From Pseudomonadales bacterium (GTDB taxonomy: Bacteria; Pseudomonadota; Gammaproteobacteria; Pseudomonadales; Ketobacteraceae): 64,000 bases of DNA. Shown here piece after piece: positions 17,907 through 28,820 of the stretch. The translations under genes and the position numbers were made by a program. The notes beneath the pieces are model-generated. The model saw nothing but the letters and a program-made list of their open reading frames with translations, ran no database searches and was not told where the DNA came from. The stretch's first letter is position 1; every line of letters starts with the position of its first letter. Location: NCBI GenBank assembly GCA_002701845.1, contig NZXG01000006.1, positions 1-64,000 of the forward strand, given 5' to 3'.

Positions 17907-20525
17907 ATGGTTAAAAAAGCAAAGGGGGGCGCAGCCCAGCCATCCCCGGCGGCGGGGGATTCCAAGCCCGCCACCAGCACCATGAAATCCGGTCTGCTGA
18001 CCCTGATGCTGCCGGCCATTCTGGGCTCCGCTCTGGTAGTGGCCGCCTGTGGTGCTCTGTTGTTGTTTCTGGTGCTGCAGCCCGGTGCCCAGCAACAGAT
18101 CCGACTACTGGGTGAGGCCCAGGCCCGGCACTTTGTGGGGGAACTGGAACAGTTGGCACGCCACTATGAAGCCAGCGTGCAACAGGCCGCCGACACCGAG
18201 CTGGCCACCACCGCTGTCTCCGCCGATACTGAGCAGCGCCAACAGGCCCAGCAGCAACTGTTGCAATGGTTCCCCGCCGCCACCACGGTGCGCCTGTATC
18301 CGGAGGGTCGCGCCCGCAAGGATGCCGCTGCCCTGCCCCCCATCAGTTTTGCGCAACTGGATATGGTGGCCAAGGCGGAACGCAATGACAGTGCCGCCCC
18401 CGAGGTGCAATTGCATGAGTCCGGCAGCTATCTGACCCTGGTCAAAGCGGTGCAGAAAGACGACGCCACCCTGGGCACCCTGCTGGTGAGCCTGGAACTG
18501 GCGCCCCTGCGCCAGAGCATGCCGGAACTGGACCCGGCCCTGGGCTATGTGGAACTGGTGCAGACTTTTGCCAACCAGCCGCGAGTGCTCTACAGCAGCG
18601 GCAATCCGAACTTCAAGCAGGGGGCGGGCTACGAGATCAGTGGCCAGGTGCCCCATTGGAGCGCCATCTTTTACCCCGCCCCCGCCACCAATATCATCGC
18701 CAGTCGCAGCCACCAGATCTGGATTCTGGTGGCCTCCTCGGTGCTGCTGGTGCTGCTTTTTTCCGCCGCCAGCTATTTTCTGCTGAGCCGGGCACTGCAA
18801 CACAACGCCATGGTGTTGGCGGCGTTCTTTCAGGCCCGCACCCAGAATGAAAAACCCAAACGCAACTTTACCCTGGGCATTTTTGCCTCCCTGGCCCAGA
18901 CCCTGGGCCGGCTGTTTGATGACTTCGAGGCCCGGCAGGCACGTCTGCTGGAAAAGGCCAGAGCCAGCGGCGGCGCCCCGGCGGAGCCGCCACCCCCGGA
19001 CTACGACCCCAGCTATCGCAACAACGATGTGCTGGATTTGGACCTGCACGACGACGAAGGCGACCTGCTCAGTACCGCCGCGGCAATCGACGACAACCCC
19101 CTGGAACTGACAGACATCGCCACCGCGGAGCCGGAACTGACCCAGATCGATGTCACAGTCTCGCCGCAGATATTCCGCGCCTACGACATTCGGGGCATCG
19201 TTGGCGACACCCTGGATCATGACGTGGCCTACGCCCTGGGGGCCGCCATTGCCAGCGACGCCCGCGATGCCGGCCAGGAGGCGGTACTGCTGGGCCGTGA
19301 TGGCCGCCATTCCAGTCAGGAACTGGCGGAAGCCGTGGCGGAGGGCATTCAGTCCACCGGCTGTGATGTGATCGATCTGGGTATGATCCCCACCCCCGTA
19401 CTGTACTACGCCACCAAAACCCAACGCACCCAGAGCGGGGTGATGATCACCGGCAGCCACAATCCCCCGGAATACAACGGCCTTAAGATCGTGATTAACG
19501 ATGTGACCCTGTCCGGTGAAGGGATTCAGGCCCTGCGCAAGCGGCTGGACAGTGGCAAACTGCTAAAGGGTCAGGGCCGTTACGAAGCCCTGGATATCAC
19601 TCCGGAATTTCTGGAGCGGATCTGCAGCGACGTGGTGCTGGCCAAGCCCATGAATGTGGTGGTGGACACCGGCAACGGCGCCGCCGGCCCCCTCACCTGC
19701 CAGTTGCTGGACGCCCTGGGCTGCATGGTCACCCCCCTGTATACGGAGGTGGACGGGGACTTCCCCAATCACCACCCGGATCCCAGCGACCCCGCCAACC
19801 TGGAGGACCTGATCCGCACGGTCCAGGCGGAAGGCGCGGAGCTGGGGCTGGCCCTGGATGGCGACGGCGATCGCCTGGGCCTGGTCACCGGCAGCGGCAA
19901 GATCATCTGGCCCGACCGCCTGCTGATGCTGTACGCCCGGGATCTGCTGGCCCGCAACCCGGGGGCCGATGTACTTTACGACGTCAAATGCACCCGGGAC
20001 GTGGCAGAGCTGGTGAGCAGCCTGGGGGGCCGGGCGATTATGTGCCCCACCGGGCATTCCCTGATGACCGCCAAAATGAAAGACAGCGGCGCGGTGGTGG
20101 GCGGCGAGTTGTCCGGTCACATCTTCTTCAACGACCGCTGGTTCGGCTTTGACGACGGCCTCTACAGCGCCGCCCGGCTGCTGGAAATTCTGTCCATGGA
20201 GCCGTTCGACGCCGACCAGGTGTTCACCGAATTCCCGGAAAAGGTCAGCACGCCGGAACTGCACATCCAGGTCAGCGAGGCCAATAAATTCAAAATTATG
20301 GAAAAACTGGAATCCCAGGGCAATTTTGCGGGCGGCAATCTGGTCAAAGTCGATGGAGTCAGGGTAGACTTCCCAGACAGCTGGGGTCTGGTCCGCGCTT
20401 CCAATACCACACCAGTGCTGGTGGCCCGTTTCGAAGGGGACACCGAGGCCGCACTGGATACGGTCAAGGCTGTGTTTCGCGAACAACTGTTGGCGGTCGA
20501 GCCCAAGCTGGATATTCCTTTTTAA
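17907..20525 (+). CDS. algC: Membrane-anchored phosphomannomutase/phosphoglucomutase
   Basis: An 872-residue protein of which only about 412-872 is the alpha-D-phosphohexomutase. That part begins PQIFRAYDIRGIVGD, has the catalytic phosphoserine loop TGSHNPPEYNG (S517), the metal loop DGDGDRLG, and the sugar-binding loop GGELSGHIFF, and makes mannose-1-P or glucose-1-P for polysaccharides and LPS. The first 410 residues hold a transmembrane helix (about 29-55), a periplasmic domain of about 210 residues and a second helix (about 271-293), then an acidic linker. Long AlgC forms of this shape are annotated in pseudomonads. The extension implies membrane tethering and perhaps sensing. argB follows 57 bases later. 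Confidence 0.93.
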   Translation: MVKKAKGGAAQPSPAAGDSKPATSTMKSGLLTLMLPAILGSALVVAACGALLLFLVLQPGAQQQIRLLGEAQARHFVGELEQLARHYEASVQQAADTELATTAVSADTEQRQQAQQQLLQWFPAATTVRLYPEGRARKDAAALPPISFAQLDMVAKAERNDSAAPEVQLHESGSYLTLVKAVQKDDATLGTLLVSLELAPLRQSMPELDPALGYVELVQTFANQPRVLYSSGNPNFKQGAGYEISGQVPHWSAIFYPAPATNIIASRSHQIWILVASSVLLVLLFSAASYFLLSRALQHNAMVLAAFFQARTQNEKPKRNFTLGIFASLAQTLGRLFDDFEARQARLLEKARASGGAPAEPPPPDYDPSYRNNDVLDLDLHDDEGDLLSTAAAIDDNPLELTDIATAEPELTQIDVTVSPQIFRAYDIRGIVGDTLDHDVAYALGAAIASDARDAGQEAVLLGRDGRHSSQELAEAVAEGIQSTGCDVIDLGMIPTPVLYYATKTQRTQSGVMITGSHNPPEYNGLKIVINDVTLSGEGIQALRKRLDSGKLLKGQGRYEALDITPEFLERICSDVVLAKPMNVVVDTGNGAAGPLTCQLLDALGCMVTPLYTEVDGDFPNHHPDPSDPANLEDLIRTVQAEGAELGLALDGDGDRLGLVTGSGKIIWPDRLLMLYARDLLARNPGADVLYDVKCTRDVAELVSSLGGRAIMCPTGHSLMTAKMKDSGAVVGGELSGHIFFNDRWFGFDDGLYSAARLLEILSMEPFDADQVFTEFPEKVSTPELHIQVSEANKFKIMEKLESQGNFAGGNLVKVDGVRVDFPDSWGLVRASNTTPVLVARFEGDTEAALDTVKAVFREQLLAVEPKLDIPF

Positions 20526-21484
<959 letters not shown>

Positions 21485-21485
<1 letters not shown>

Positions 21486-22084
21486 TGACCGTCAGCGAGC
21501 GCAAAGTCTCCCGCAAGGAGCAGATTCTGCAAGCTCTGGCCCACATGCTGGAAGCCTCCCCCGGAGGCCGCATCACCACCGCAGCCCTGGCCAAAGAGGT
21601 GGGCGTATCGGAAGCGGCGCTGTACCGCCACTTTCCCAGCAAGGCCAAAATGTTCGAGGGCCTGATCGAGTTTATCGAAAACTCCCTGTTTTCCCGCATT
21701 AACCTGATTCTGAAGGAGGAGCCGGACAGTGCCCTGCAGTGTGGCCAGATCCTGCATCTGCTGCTGGGCTTTGCGGAGAAAAACCCGGGCATCACCCGTA
21801 TCCTGACTGGCGATGCCATCACCGGGGAGACCGACCGCCTGCGGCAGCGGGTGGTGCAGCTGTTCGACCGCATTGAGACCCAACTGAAACAGATACTGCG
21901 GGAAGCGGAACTGAAAGAGGGGCGGCGCACCCGGCTTACGGCCACCCAGGCCGCCAATATGATTCTGGCACTGGCGGAAGGCCGCATCTGTCAGTACGTG
22001 CGTTCCGGGTTTACCCGCCCCCCACTGGCGGGTTGGGACGAGCAATGGCAACTGCTGGCGGAATCTTTGTACCGCACCCCCTGA
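21485..22084 (+). CDS. slmA: Nucleoid occlusion factor SlmA (TetR family)
   Basis: A 199-residue TetR-family protein. The N-terminal helix-turn-helix includes [20 protein letters not shown] (about 32-51), followed by [16 protein letters not shown], wording specific to SlmA/Ttk. SlmA binds palindromic chromosomal sites and blocks FtsZ ring assembly over the nucleoid. Its gene overlaps argB by one base. Position after argB or near dut/pyrE is common in gammaproteobacteria, which supports the name over a generic TetR repressor. Confidence 0.92.
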
Positions 22085-22085
22085 A

Positions 22086-22712
22086 TCAGGGATTTTCCGC
22101 CGCCTGCTGCTGCTCCATCAGATAGCGCAGACGCTCAATATCCTCCTGGTATTCCGTTCTGATCTCGGTTTTTTCGCCTTCCTTTTCTTCGATGGATTCC
22201 TCCGCCTCCCGGATCTGACGGGCGAAGCTCTGCATCTTTGAGATCAGATAATCCGGCACCGGTTGTCCGGCCCGCTCCCGCTCGGCAGCCTGACCCTGGG
22301 CAATTTCGTATTCCTTCTGCAACTTCTGAATATTGCCCTGAGTGATCTTGATGTAGGCATCAATGGCTTCCAGCTTGCGGTCCCGGGCCCGCTCCGCATC
22401 CCGTGGACTGCTGAAGATGGCCAGCAATTGACGATCCCGTTCTGCCCGTTCCGCCTGTCGCTGGCGCTCCCGCTCTTCCTCGGCCTTGGCTGCCAGCTCT
22501 TCCGGGGTTAACGCCCGGGGCACCACTTCCACCACCATGCCGCGCTCATTCAGCACTTCATAGCCCCGTCCCACCACCTCCGGTGGCAGCGTCTGGGTAA
22601 TCACCTTGCGGCCATCCTCGTTCTCATAGCGGTAGTAGTTCGCCGCCCACAACGGCTGGCACAGCATCAGGCCGATCCACAAAGCGGCTGTTGTTACTGG
22701 TTTCCACTGCAC
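22086..22712 (-). CDS. DUF4124-type exported protein with coiled coil
   Basis: A 208-residue secreted protein. From the GTG at 22712 it gives a clean signal peptide (hydrophobic core TTAALWIGLML, cleavage near PLWA-ANYY), followed by a DUF4124-like segment (YYRYENEDGRKVITQTLPPE) and a long charged coiled coil (about 75-200) rich in Glu, Arg and Gln. A longer ATG-initiated reading from 22805 would overlap the divergent permease gene and hide the signal peptide, so I prefer the GTG, with GGGAGA 11 bases upstream. Function is unknown; proteins of this type lie in the periplasm. It converges on slmA with one base between the stops. Confidence 0.75.
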   Translation of the reverse strand: MQWKPVTTAALWIGLMLCQPLWAANYYRYENEDGRKVITQTLPPEVVGRGYEVLNERGMVVEVVPRALTPEELAAKAEEERERQRQAERAERDRQLLAIFSSPRDAERARDRKLEAIDAYIKITQGNIQKLQKEYEIAQGQAAERERAGQPVPDYLISKMQSFARQIREAEESIEEKEGEKTEIRTEYQEDIERLRYLMEQQQAAENP

Positions 22713-22794
22713 GTCAGGTTGTTTCTCCCATATTGTCCATGGCTGGAATCCGGTATGATCGGCGGCCAACCGAGCCTGGACTCTGTGAGCCGCG

Positions 22795-23571
22795 ATGGAA
22801 TTCACTCCGTTTTATCTTCAGCAACTGCTGTTGCTGCTGGCGTCGCTGCTGGCCAACACCCTTTCCGCTCTGGCCGGGGGCGGCGCCGGGCTGTTACAGC
22901 TGCCCATATTACTGTTTTTGGGGCTGGCGTTTCCCAGCGCCCTGGTCACCCATAAAATTGCCAGCGTGGCCCTGGGGGTGGGGGCCACCGTGCGCCACGC
23001 CCGGGAAAACCGGCTAAATCAACGGTTTGCTCTTTTCATTCTAGCCTGTGGTCTGCCCGGTGTGACCACCGGCGCCCTGCTGATCCTGAAAATTGACGAT
23101 CAGGTCTCGGAGCTGGCCCTGGGCATTCTCACCCTGGGGCTGGGCCTGTACTCCATTGTCCGCCGCGATCTGGGCCAGACCGAACAGGCGCAGCATCGTT
23201 CCCGTCGCGGTTTACTGCTGGGGGGACTGGTACTGTATATCATCGGCACCCTGAACGGCAGCTTAACCTCGGGCACCGGCCTGTTTGTCACCCTCTGGCT
23301 GGTGCACTGGTTCGGGCTGGACTACAAGACCGCCGTGGCCTATACCTTAATACTGGTGGGGTTATTCTGGAACGGCTTTGGTGCCTTCACCCTAGCCCTG
23401 CAGGCACCGGTACAGTGGAGCTGGTTGCCGGCGCTGTTACTGGGATCGCTGCTGGGAGGCTATGCCGGGGCACATCTGTCCATTATAAAGGGAAATCAGT
23501 GGGTTAAGCGATGTTTTGAAGTGTTGACGCTGGCGGTGGGCGGTAAACTCATCAGTCAAAGCCTGTTTTGA
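22795..23571 (+). CDS. TSUP-family permease (TauE/SafE)
   Basis: A 258-residue polytopic inner-membrane protein with about eight hydrophobic helices. The first repeat shows NTLSALAGGGAGLLQLPILL and the second [20 protein letters not shown], the duplicated glycine-rich half-repeats of the sulfite exporter TauE/SafE family. Members move sulfite, sulfonates or organic acids across the inner membrane; the substrate here is not evident. The gene starts with ATG at 22795 and is divergent from the DUF4124 gene, sharing a short promoter region of about 80 bases. Confidence 0.9.
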   Translation: MEFTPFYLQQLLLLLASLLANTLSALAGGGAGLLQLPILLFLGLAFPSALVTHKIASVALGVGATVRHARENRLNQRFALFILACGLPGVTTGALLILKIDDQVSELALGILTLGLGLYSIVRRDLGQTEQAQHRSRRGLLLGGLVLYIIGTLNGSLTSGTGLFVTLWLVHWFGLDYKTAVAYTLILVGLFWNGFGAFTLALQAPVQWSWLPALLLGSLLGGYAGAHLSIIKGNQWVKRCFEVLTLAVGGKLISQSLF

Positions 23572-23596
23572 CACGGGGAAAACCTAATTCTCTTTT

Positions 23597-23615
23597 ATTT
23601 CATTGCCAATGAAAT
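23597..23615. promoter_or_regulatory. AT-rich palindrome upstream of a lone receiver gene
   Basis: ATTTCATT-gcc-AATGAAAT is a perfect eight-base inverted repeat with a three-base spacer, about 95 bases ahead of the receiver gene at 23708. Its size suits a dimeric regulator. The GC-poor stem makes termination less likely. Confidence 0.4.
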
Positions 23616-23707
23616 GAAGATCTGTATTTTTTGTGATCAAGGTCTATATTCAAGGGTGGCAGGAATAATAATGACTGTGCCCTGAGGGGCAGGTATCGAG
23701 GTGGTTT

Positions 23708-24085
23708 ATGCAGCGTCCCTTTAAGCTTCTCTGTGTTGACGACGACCTGGGTTTTCGTCGCTACCTCAGCAAATCCCTGGATGACAGTTTCGAAATCAAG
23801 TTCTTCGCCCTGGGCTTTGAGTGCCTGGCAAAAAACCAGAGTTGGGACTACGACCTGATTCTGATTGACGCCACCCTGCCGGATATGGTGTCCGAACAAC
23901 TGGTGGAAAAACTCAAGGCCATGCCGGAACTGGCGGAGATTCCGGTGATCATCATTTCTTACAAGGATTCCCCGAAAGAGCGCGCCCGCTTTGCCCGCTG
24001 TGGCTGCGACCATTTTCTCAGCAAGGTGGCCAGCCCCCAGGACATCAAAGCGCTACTGGCCAACGCCATTATTAAGGCGGCCTGA
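23708..24085 (+). CDS. Single-domain response regulator
   Basis: A 125-residue lone receiver. It has LCVDDD near residues 8-13, the phospho-acceptor in LILIDATLPDM (about D54), a serine in place of the usual threonine (IIISYKD), and the conserved lysine in FLSKVASP. There is no output domain, so it acts like CheY/Spo0F/DivK, by binding a partner. No kinase is adjacent; the nearest are in the cluster ending at 14954. A palindrome and an AT-rich leader precede it. The downstream gene is convergent. Confidence 0.88.
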   Translation: MQRPFKLLCVDDDLGFRRYLSKSLDDSFEIKFFALGFECLAKNQSWDYDLILIDATLPDMVSEQLVEKLKAMPELAEIPVIIISYKDSPKERARFARCGCDHFLSKVASPQDIKALLANAIIKAA

Positions 24086-24111
24086 CCGCCAACCCACTGG
24101 GCCCGGCCGGC

Positions 24112-24999
24112 TCAGTGCGAAAGTTGCAGCGGACTGCGGGGGGACGTAAACAGGGTTTCAAAACACCGGTGGCAGGCTTCCTTATCCTGGCGCTTGCGCT
24201 CCATCAGCCAGGACAGCATTAACAGCGTGGCCTGCTCCAGGGCTTCGTCAGGCTGCTCCGATCGCAGCAGCTGGTTGAGATTCTGTTCCAGCACGCAGCG
24301 ATCGTGAAAATCCCCCAGTAGCACCCCCAGCTGTTTCAGATCATCGATCAAAGCTTTGTCTTTGGGGCGCGGCTTTTTCACCAGCATCTGAGCCTGGTAC
24401 AGGTAATATTTGGTCCACTTACGGCATTGATGATACAGCTCATCGTCGTCCCGGGATTCCGCCTCAAAGGCCAGCTTGCGGGCGCGGCTGTAAGTAAACT
24501 CCATGCCCTCCTGACAATCCGGAGCTTGCTTGCCGGGCAGCTGCTGCTGCCACAGATCCAGAATTTCCTCCAGAGCCGGCGTCGGCGCCATGGGCGTGCG
24601 GGTGTCCCGCTGGTGCGCCTCCAGGTGCTCCGCGAAATAGCAGAGCAGGGGCTGCAGATCCCGATCCTCTCCTGCCCGGTATTCCTCCACCAGCTGACCC
24701 AGGGTCTGGTATTGCACCAGGGCATCCCGCTGGCCGGAATAAGACTTGGCCAGGGCCTTGACGGCCTGCTCCACCGTTTTCACCGCCTTCTTGCTGGCCA
24801 CCGGCCGGTAAAGTTGCAACAATGCCCGCAAGCGTTTGCTGGTGACCCGTAGCTTGTGTACCAATTTGGGGGAAAGCGCCGGCGCGGTTTCCGCGGCACT
24901 GGCCTCGGATCGCTCCCTGGCCACCGCTTTTAACAGCTTTTTTACCCGCTTTTTGGCAACTTTAAAGACCGGGTCCGATGCTTTGCTGGATTTTGACAT
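24112..24999 (-). CDS. CHAD domain protein
   Basis: A 295-residue, mostly helical basic protein with the CHAD signature: an N-terminal HKLRVTSKRLRALLQLYRP (about 48-66), then conserved Arg/Lys/His positions in ALVQYQTL, YHQCRKWTKYYLYQAQ and LGDFHDRCVLEQNL. CHAD domains bind inorganic polyphosphate through a basic pore and are known to associate with polyphosphate granules. There is no CYTH triphosphatase domain fused to it. A PPK2 polyphosphate kinase lies about 5 kb away, which makes a polyphosphate role plausible here. It is followed by pyrE on the same strand, about 65 bases upstream in genome order. Confidence 0.88.
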   Translation of the reverse strand: MSKSSKASDPVFKVAKKRVKKLLKAVARERSEASAAETAPALSPKLVHKLRVTSKRLRALLQLYRPVASKKAVKTVEQAVKALAKSYSGQRDALVQYQTLGQLVEEYRAGEDRDLQPLLCYFAEHLEAHQRDTRTPMAPTPALEEILDLWQQQLPGKQAPDCQEGMEFTYSRARKLAFEAESRDDDELYHQCRKWTKYYLYQAQMLVKKPRPKDKALIDDLKQLGVLLGDFHDRCVLEQNLNQLLRSEQPDEALEQATLLMLSWLMERKRQDKEACHRCFETLFTSPRSPLQLSH

Positions 25000-25064
25000 G
25001 GTCTTATTGTACCCCAGGAGGGCGAAAAGTCAGTCCGCTGATGGCGTTAAAATTCAGTGACAAT

Positions 25065-25718
25065 TCAGGCCACGCCATACTGTTCGCGATAGGCTTTCAC
25101 CCGGGGCAGATGCGGCGCCAGTTCGGTACTGGCGTGCTGCTCCATGTAGTCAATCAGGTCATTGAGGCTGATGATACTGATCACGGGAATGCCAAAAGCC
25201 TGCTCCACCTCCTGAATGGCGGAGAGGGAGCCGTTGCCCCGCTCCTGCCGGTCCAGCGCCACCACCACGCCGGCAGGTTCAGCCGCCGTTCCCGCCAGCA
25301 GCGCCATCACTTCGCGGATGGCGGTGCCGGCGGTGATCACATCGTCAATGATCAACACCCGTCCCTGCAGGGGCGCCCCCACCAGGTTGCCCCCCTCGCC
25401 ATGATCCTTGGCTTCTTTGCGGTTGAAGCACCACGGCAGGTCCCGGCCGTGCTGTTCCGCCAGCGCCACCGCCGTGGCGGAAGCAATAGGGATGCCTTTG
25501 TAGGCGGGCCCGAACAACACATCGAACACCACCCCCGAGTCGATAATGGCGTCGGCATAAAACCGGCCCAGTTGCGACAGGGCCAGACCGCTGTTGAACA
25601 GGCCGGCGTTAAAGAAATAAGGGCTGCTGCGGCCGGACTTCAGGGTGAACTCACCAAACCGCAACACCTGCCGCTCCAGGGCAAACTCAATAAAGCGGCG
25701 CTGATAGGGCTTCAGCAT
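25065..25718 (-). CDS. pyrE: Orotate phosphoribosyltransferase
   Basis: A 217-residue type I phosphoribosyltransferase that makes OMP from orotate and PRPP in pyrimidine synthesis. It has [16 protein letters not shown] at the N-terminus, [18 protein letters not shown], the lysine-containing flexible loop ([13 protein letters not shown]), and the PRPP loop [13 protein letters not shown]. Length and motifs are standard for gammaproteobacteria. rph lies three bases upstream on the same strand, so they form one operon. In Pseudomonas crc lies nearby between these genes; here it is absent. Confidence 0.97.
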   Translation of the reverse strand: MLKPYQRRFIEFALERQVLRFGEFTLKSGRSSPYFFNAGLFNSGLALSQLGRFYADAIIDSGVVFDVLFGPAYKGIPIASATAVALAEQHGRDLPWCFNRKEAKDHGEGGNLVGAPLQGRVLIIDDVITAGTAIREVMALLAGTAAEPAGVVVALDRQERGNGSLSAIQEVEQAFGIPVISIISLNDLIDYMEQHASTELAPHLPRVKAYREQYGVA

Positions 25719-25721
25719 GGC

Positions 25722-26438
25722 TTACCACCCCAGGGCACGCTGCTGCGCCTGAAACAACTCCTGAATGCCCTTCTCCGCCAGGTCCATCATGGCATCCATT
25801 TCCGAGCGCTGAAACGGCTCTTTCTCGGCGGTGCCCTGCACTTCCACCATGCCGCCGTGCTGGGTCATCACCACGTTCATATCGGTTTCGGCGGCGGAGT
25901 CCTCCGGATAATCCAGATCCAGCACCGGGGTACCCTGATAAACCCCCACAGACACTGAGGCAATCAGCCGCTGCAGCGGGTCGTCCTTGATCATATTGGC
26001 ATTGAGCATATGGGTCAGGGCATCCACCAGGGCCACGCAGCCGCCGGTAATGGAGGCGGTGCGGGTGCCACCGTCCGCCTGGATCACGTCGCAGTCCACG
26101 TAGATGGTGTTTTCGCCCATTTTTTTCAGGTCCACCGCCGCCCGCAGGGAGCGGGCGATCAGGCGCTGGATTTCCAGAGTGCGGCCACCCTGTTTACCCC
26201 GGGCCGCCTCCCGGCCGTTGCGGGTACCGGTGGCCCGGGGCAGCATGCCGTACTCGGCGGTGACCCAGCCCCGGCCCTGGCCTTTCATAAACCGGGGCAC
26301 CCCCTCTTCCACGCTGGCGGTACAAATCACCTTGGTGTTGCCGAATTCCACCAGCACGGAGCCCTCCGCGTGACAGGTGAATTGCCGGGTGATGATCACA
26401 TCACGCATCTGGTCCGGTTGCCGTCCGCTCGGTCGCAT
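25722..26438 (-). CDS. rph: Ribonuclease PH
   Basis: A 238-residue phosphorolytic 3'-5' exoribonuclease that trims tRNA 3' ends. It starts [20 protein letters not shown], and carries [20 protein letters not shown], the phosphate-binding [20 protein letters not shown], and [13 protein letters not shown]. The ATG at 26438 has AAGGAGTT upstream, deciding the start over a longer in-frame ATG. Unlike the truncated E. coli K-12 gene, the C-terminus is intact. It is divergent from yicC, the usual arrangement, and leads pyrE. Confidence 0.97.
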   Translation of the reverse strand: MRPSGRQPDQMRDVIITRQFTCHAEGSVLVEFGNTKVICTASVEEGVPRFMKGQGRGWVTAEYGMLPRATGTRNGREAARGKQGGRTLEIQRLIARSLRAAVDLKKMGENTIYVDCDVIQADGGTRTASITGGCVALVDALTHMLNANMIKDDPLQRLIASVSVGVYQGTPVLDLDYPEDSAAETDMNVVMTQHGGMVEVQGTAEKEPFQRSEMDAMMDLAEKGIQELFQAQQRALGW

Positions 26439-26597
26439 GGGGAACTCCTTGTGCCTGTTCTGGGGTTGCTGAGCGCGCACAGTATACTCAAAAACCGGCC
26501 CGGTTTTGGAACATTCTGCGGCCATATTAGGCCCCCCAGTGGAACTCGGTTAGAATACGGCGCCACACCCGGGGAAATTCGTCGTCAAGGAGCCTCC

Positions 26598-27464
26598 ATG
26601 ATTCGCAGCATGACCGCCTTCAGCCGTAAGGAACTCACGGCCCCCTGGGGCACCCTGGCCTGGGAACTGCGTTCAGTGAATCACCGTTACCTGGAGGTGA
26701 GTCCGCGGCTGCCGGACACCCTGCGGGATCTGGAAAATCCGGCCCGGGAGGCTCTGCGCAAGGCCCTGAGCCGGGGCAAGGTGGAATGCACCCTGAAACT
26801 GAAAGCCGAACAGGTCACCCCCGCCAGCCTGGAAGTGAATGAACCTTTTGTCCGCCAGTTGCTGGAGGCGGCCCACCGCCTGGGGGCGCTCACCGGCGAA
26901 TCCGGGACCCTGCCGGTGGCCACGCTGCTGAACTGGCCCGGGGTGGTGAAAACCCCGGCGACCGACCCCTCGGAAATCCAGCAGGCGGCCCTGAGCCTGC
27001 TGCAACAGACCCTGCGGGACTTTATCGCCAACCGGGAACGGGAAGGCGCCGAATTGGCGCAATCCATTCGTGAGCGGCTGCGGGGGATCGAGCAGCAGGT
27101 GGCGGTGGTCCGTGAACACCTGCCGGATATTCTGCAGGCCCAGCGGGACAAACTGCAGGCCCGGCTGGCGGAGGTCACTGCCAATGTGGATCAGGACCGG
27201 CTGGAACAGGAAATCGTGTATCTGGCGCAGAAAACCGATGTGGACGAGGAACTGGAGCGGCTCCTCACCCACGTGGGCGAAGTGCGCCGGACCCTGGATC
27301 AGGGGGGCGCCGTGGGCCGGCGGCTGGACTTTCTGATGCAGGAACTGAACCGTGAGGCCAACACCCTGGGCTCCAAGTCCATCAATGCGCTTACCACCCA
27401 GGCAGCCGTGGAACTGAAAGTGTTGATCGAACAAATGCGTGAACAGATTCAGAATATTGAGTGA
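26598..27464 (+). CDS. yicC: YicC family endoribonuclease-like protein
   Basis: A 288-residue YicC/YloC protein. It starts [20 protein letters not shown], with AAGGAG five bases before the ATG. The N-terminal domain has [19 protein letters not shown], and the C-terminal DUF1732 region shows [20 protein letters not shown] and [21 protein letters not shown]. coli YicC is an endoribonuclease linked to decay of the small RNA RyhB. The gene is divergent from rph. Its stop codon overlaps the start of the next gene. Confidence 0.95.
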   Translation: MIRSMTAFSRKELTAPWGTLAWELRSVNHRYLEVSPRLPDTLRDLENPAREALRKALSRGKVECTLKLKAEQVTPASLEVNEPFVRQLLEAAHRLGALTGESGTLPVATLLNWPGVVKTPATDPSEIQQAALSLLQQTLRDFIANREREGAELAQSIRERLRGIEQQVAVVREHLPDILQAQRDKLQARLAEVTANVDQDRLEQEIVYLAQKTDVDEELERLLTHVGEVRRTLDQGGAVGRRLDFLMQELNREANTLGSKSINALTTQAAVELKVLIEQMREQIQNIE

Positions 27465-28168
27465 TGCCTATGACCCCTGACAATAGCCCTCTTCAGCAAG
27501 AGGATCTGGATTATCTCGATCATATTCTGGATAAGTACGCCACCGACACGTCCATTCTCAACGTGTCTGAACTGGACGGCTTTCTCACCGCGCTGGTGTC
27601 CGGCCCCAATATGGTCATGCCCAGCCAATGGTTACCGGCCATTTGGGACAGCGAATCCGATAGCGAGGAGGTGGCCTGGGAAAGCGAGGCCGAGGCCGGT
27701 CGCTTTATCGGGCTGGTGATGCAGCATATGAACCAGTGCATCGATACCCTGATGGAAGCGCCGGAAGAATACGCGGCCATTCTGGCGCAGGTGGAGGACG
27801 ACGATGGTAATGTGCGGATCATTCCCGACGACTGGTGCCTGGGGTACATCCGTGGGGTGGCGTTGGGCGGCGGCTGGGATCAGTTACCGGAACCCTATGA
27901 AGAGCATCTGATGGCCATCGCCATGCATGCGGACCTGGAGTTTCAGGACGAACTGGACGCCCTGTCCGAAGAGGCCCGCACCCTGCTGCAGGAACGCATT
28001 GATCCCGCGGCTCGCGCCCTGCACGGCTATTGGCTGCAGCAGCGTATGGGGGAAATGCCGGACATGGTGGACTCCACACCGGTACATCGCGCCACCCCCA
28101 AAGTGGGGCGCAATGACCCCTGCCCCTGTGGCAGCGGCAAGAAATTCAAGAAGTGTTGTCTGCACTGA
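27464..28168 (+). CDS. UPF0149/YecA family protein with SEC-C motif
   Basis: A 234-residue acidic protein. The UPF0149 (YecA/YgfB) fold covers residues about 10-185 ([34 protein letters not shown]), and the end is a SEC-C zinc motif, [18 protein letters not shown], as found at the C-terminus of SecA. I use the ATG at 27464, which overlaps the yicC stop (TGATG); GTG 27461 and ATG 27470 are also in frame. The function is unclear; YecA in E. coli is reported to bind ribosomes through its metal-binding domain. Confidence 0.85.
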   Translation: MPMTPDNSPLQQEDLDYLDHILDKYATDTSILNVSELDGFLTALVSGPNMVMPSQWLPAIWDSESDSEEVAWESEAEAGRFIGLVMQHMNQCIDTLMEAPEEYAAILAQVEDDDGNVRIIPDDWCLGYIRGVALGGGWDQLPEPYEEHLMAIAMHADLEFQDELDALSEEARTLLQERIDPAARALHGYWLQQRMGEMPDMVDSTPVHRATPKVGRNDPCPCGSGKKFKKCCLH

Positions 28169-28339
28169 ATGCCCGGCGTGTAAGCAAAGATACAATGGCA
28201 GCTTTTCGTTGGTGGGAACCCTGACAATACCGATCGCTGCACCCATAAATCGCCCCATAACGCCCCCTTCTCCCTGTGGCCCCTGTCTTGCTACCCAATA
28301 CCCCACAGCATATTCACAGTGGCATAGGGGGTCTGCATC

Positions 28340-28675
28340 ATGGAATCACCGCACTTCAAACTGAACATCAATGGCGATCGATTCTTTTACTTCGAATTCT
28401 TCGGCAAACAGGGTGACCTGCTGCTGATGAGCGGCGAATACAAATCCAAAGCCGATGCCCTCCAGTCCATCAAGGACGTACAGGTGGGGTCTCTGATGAG
28501 CCCGCAGATCGCCGCCGGCAAAACCCCGGATGGGGGTAATTTCTTTGTGATCAAAGGGCAGCAGGGCGACATCCTGGCCAAGAGCGTACTGTTTGATTCG
28601 GAAATGGTGTTCAACAACGCCCTGCACCAGGTGAAAGACAGCGCCTGTATCGCCAAGACCCTGGACGCCACCTGA
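28340..28675 (+). CDS. YegP/DUF1508 family protein
   Basis: A 111-residue protein with two DUF1508 repeats: FKLNINGDRFFYFEFFGKQG (residues 6-25) followed by LLMSGEYKSKADALQSIKDV, and FFVIKGQQGDILAKSVLFDS near residues 68-87. The fold is a small beta-rich doublet of unknown function, present in many bacteria. There is no signal peptide. The ATG at 28340 has only a weak purine run upstream (AGGGGG). A gap of about 170 bases separates it from the preceding gene and about 145 from the next. Confidence 0.85.
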   Translation: MESPHFKLNINGDRFFYFEFFGKQGDLLLMSGEYKSKADALQSIKDVQVGSLMSPQIAAGKTPDGGNFFVIKGQQGDILAKSVLFDSEMVFNNALHQVKDSACIAKTLDAT

Positions 28676-28820
28676 TTTTTCCTGCCGGCACAGGGCGCCA
28701 CACTCTGGTGCATCCCAGAGGCTTGGGAAGCCCCCCAGCCTATTAGAATCAATGGCTTAGCAAGCCAGGGAACAGAACTTGCTTTAGTCTGCGCATGCTC
28801 TGTTGGCGCGGTGCTTACCC

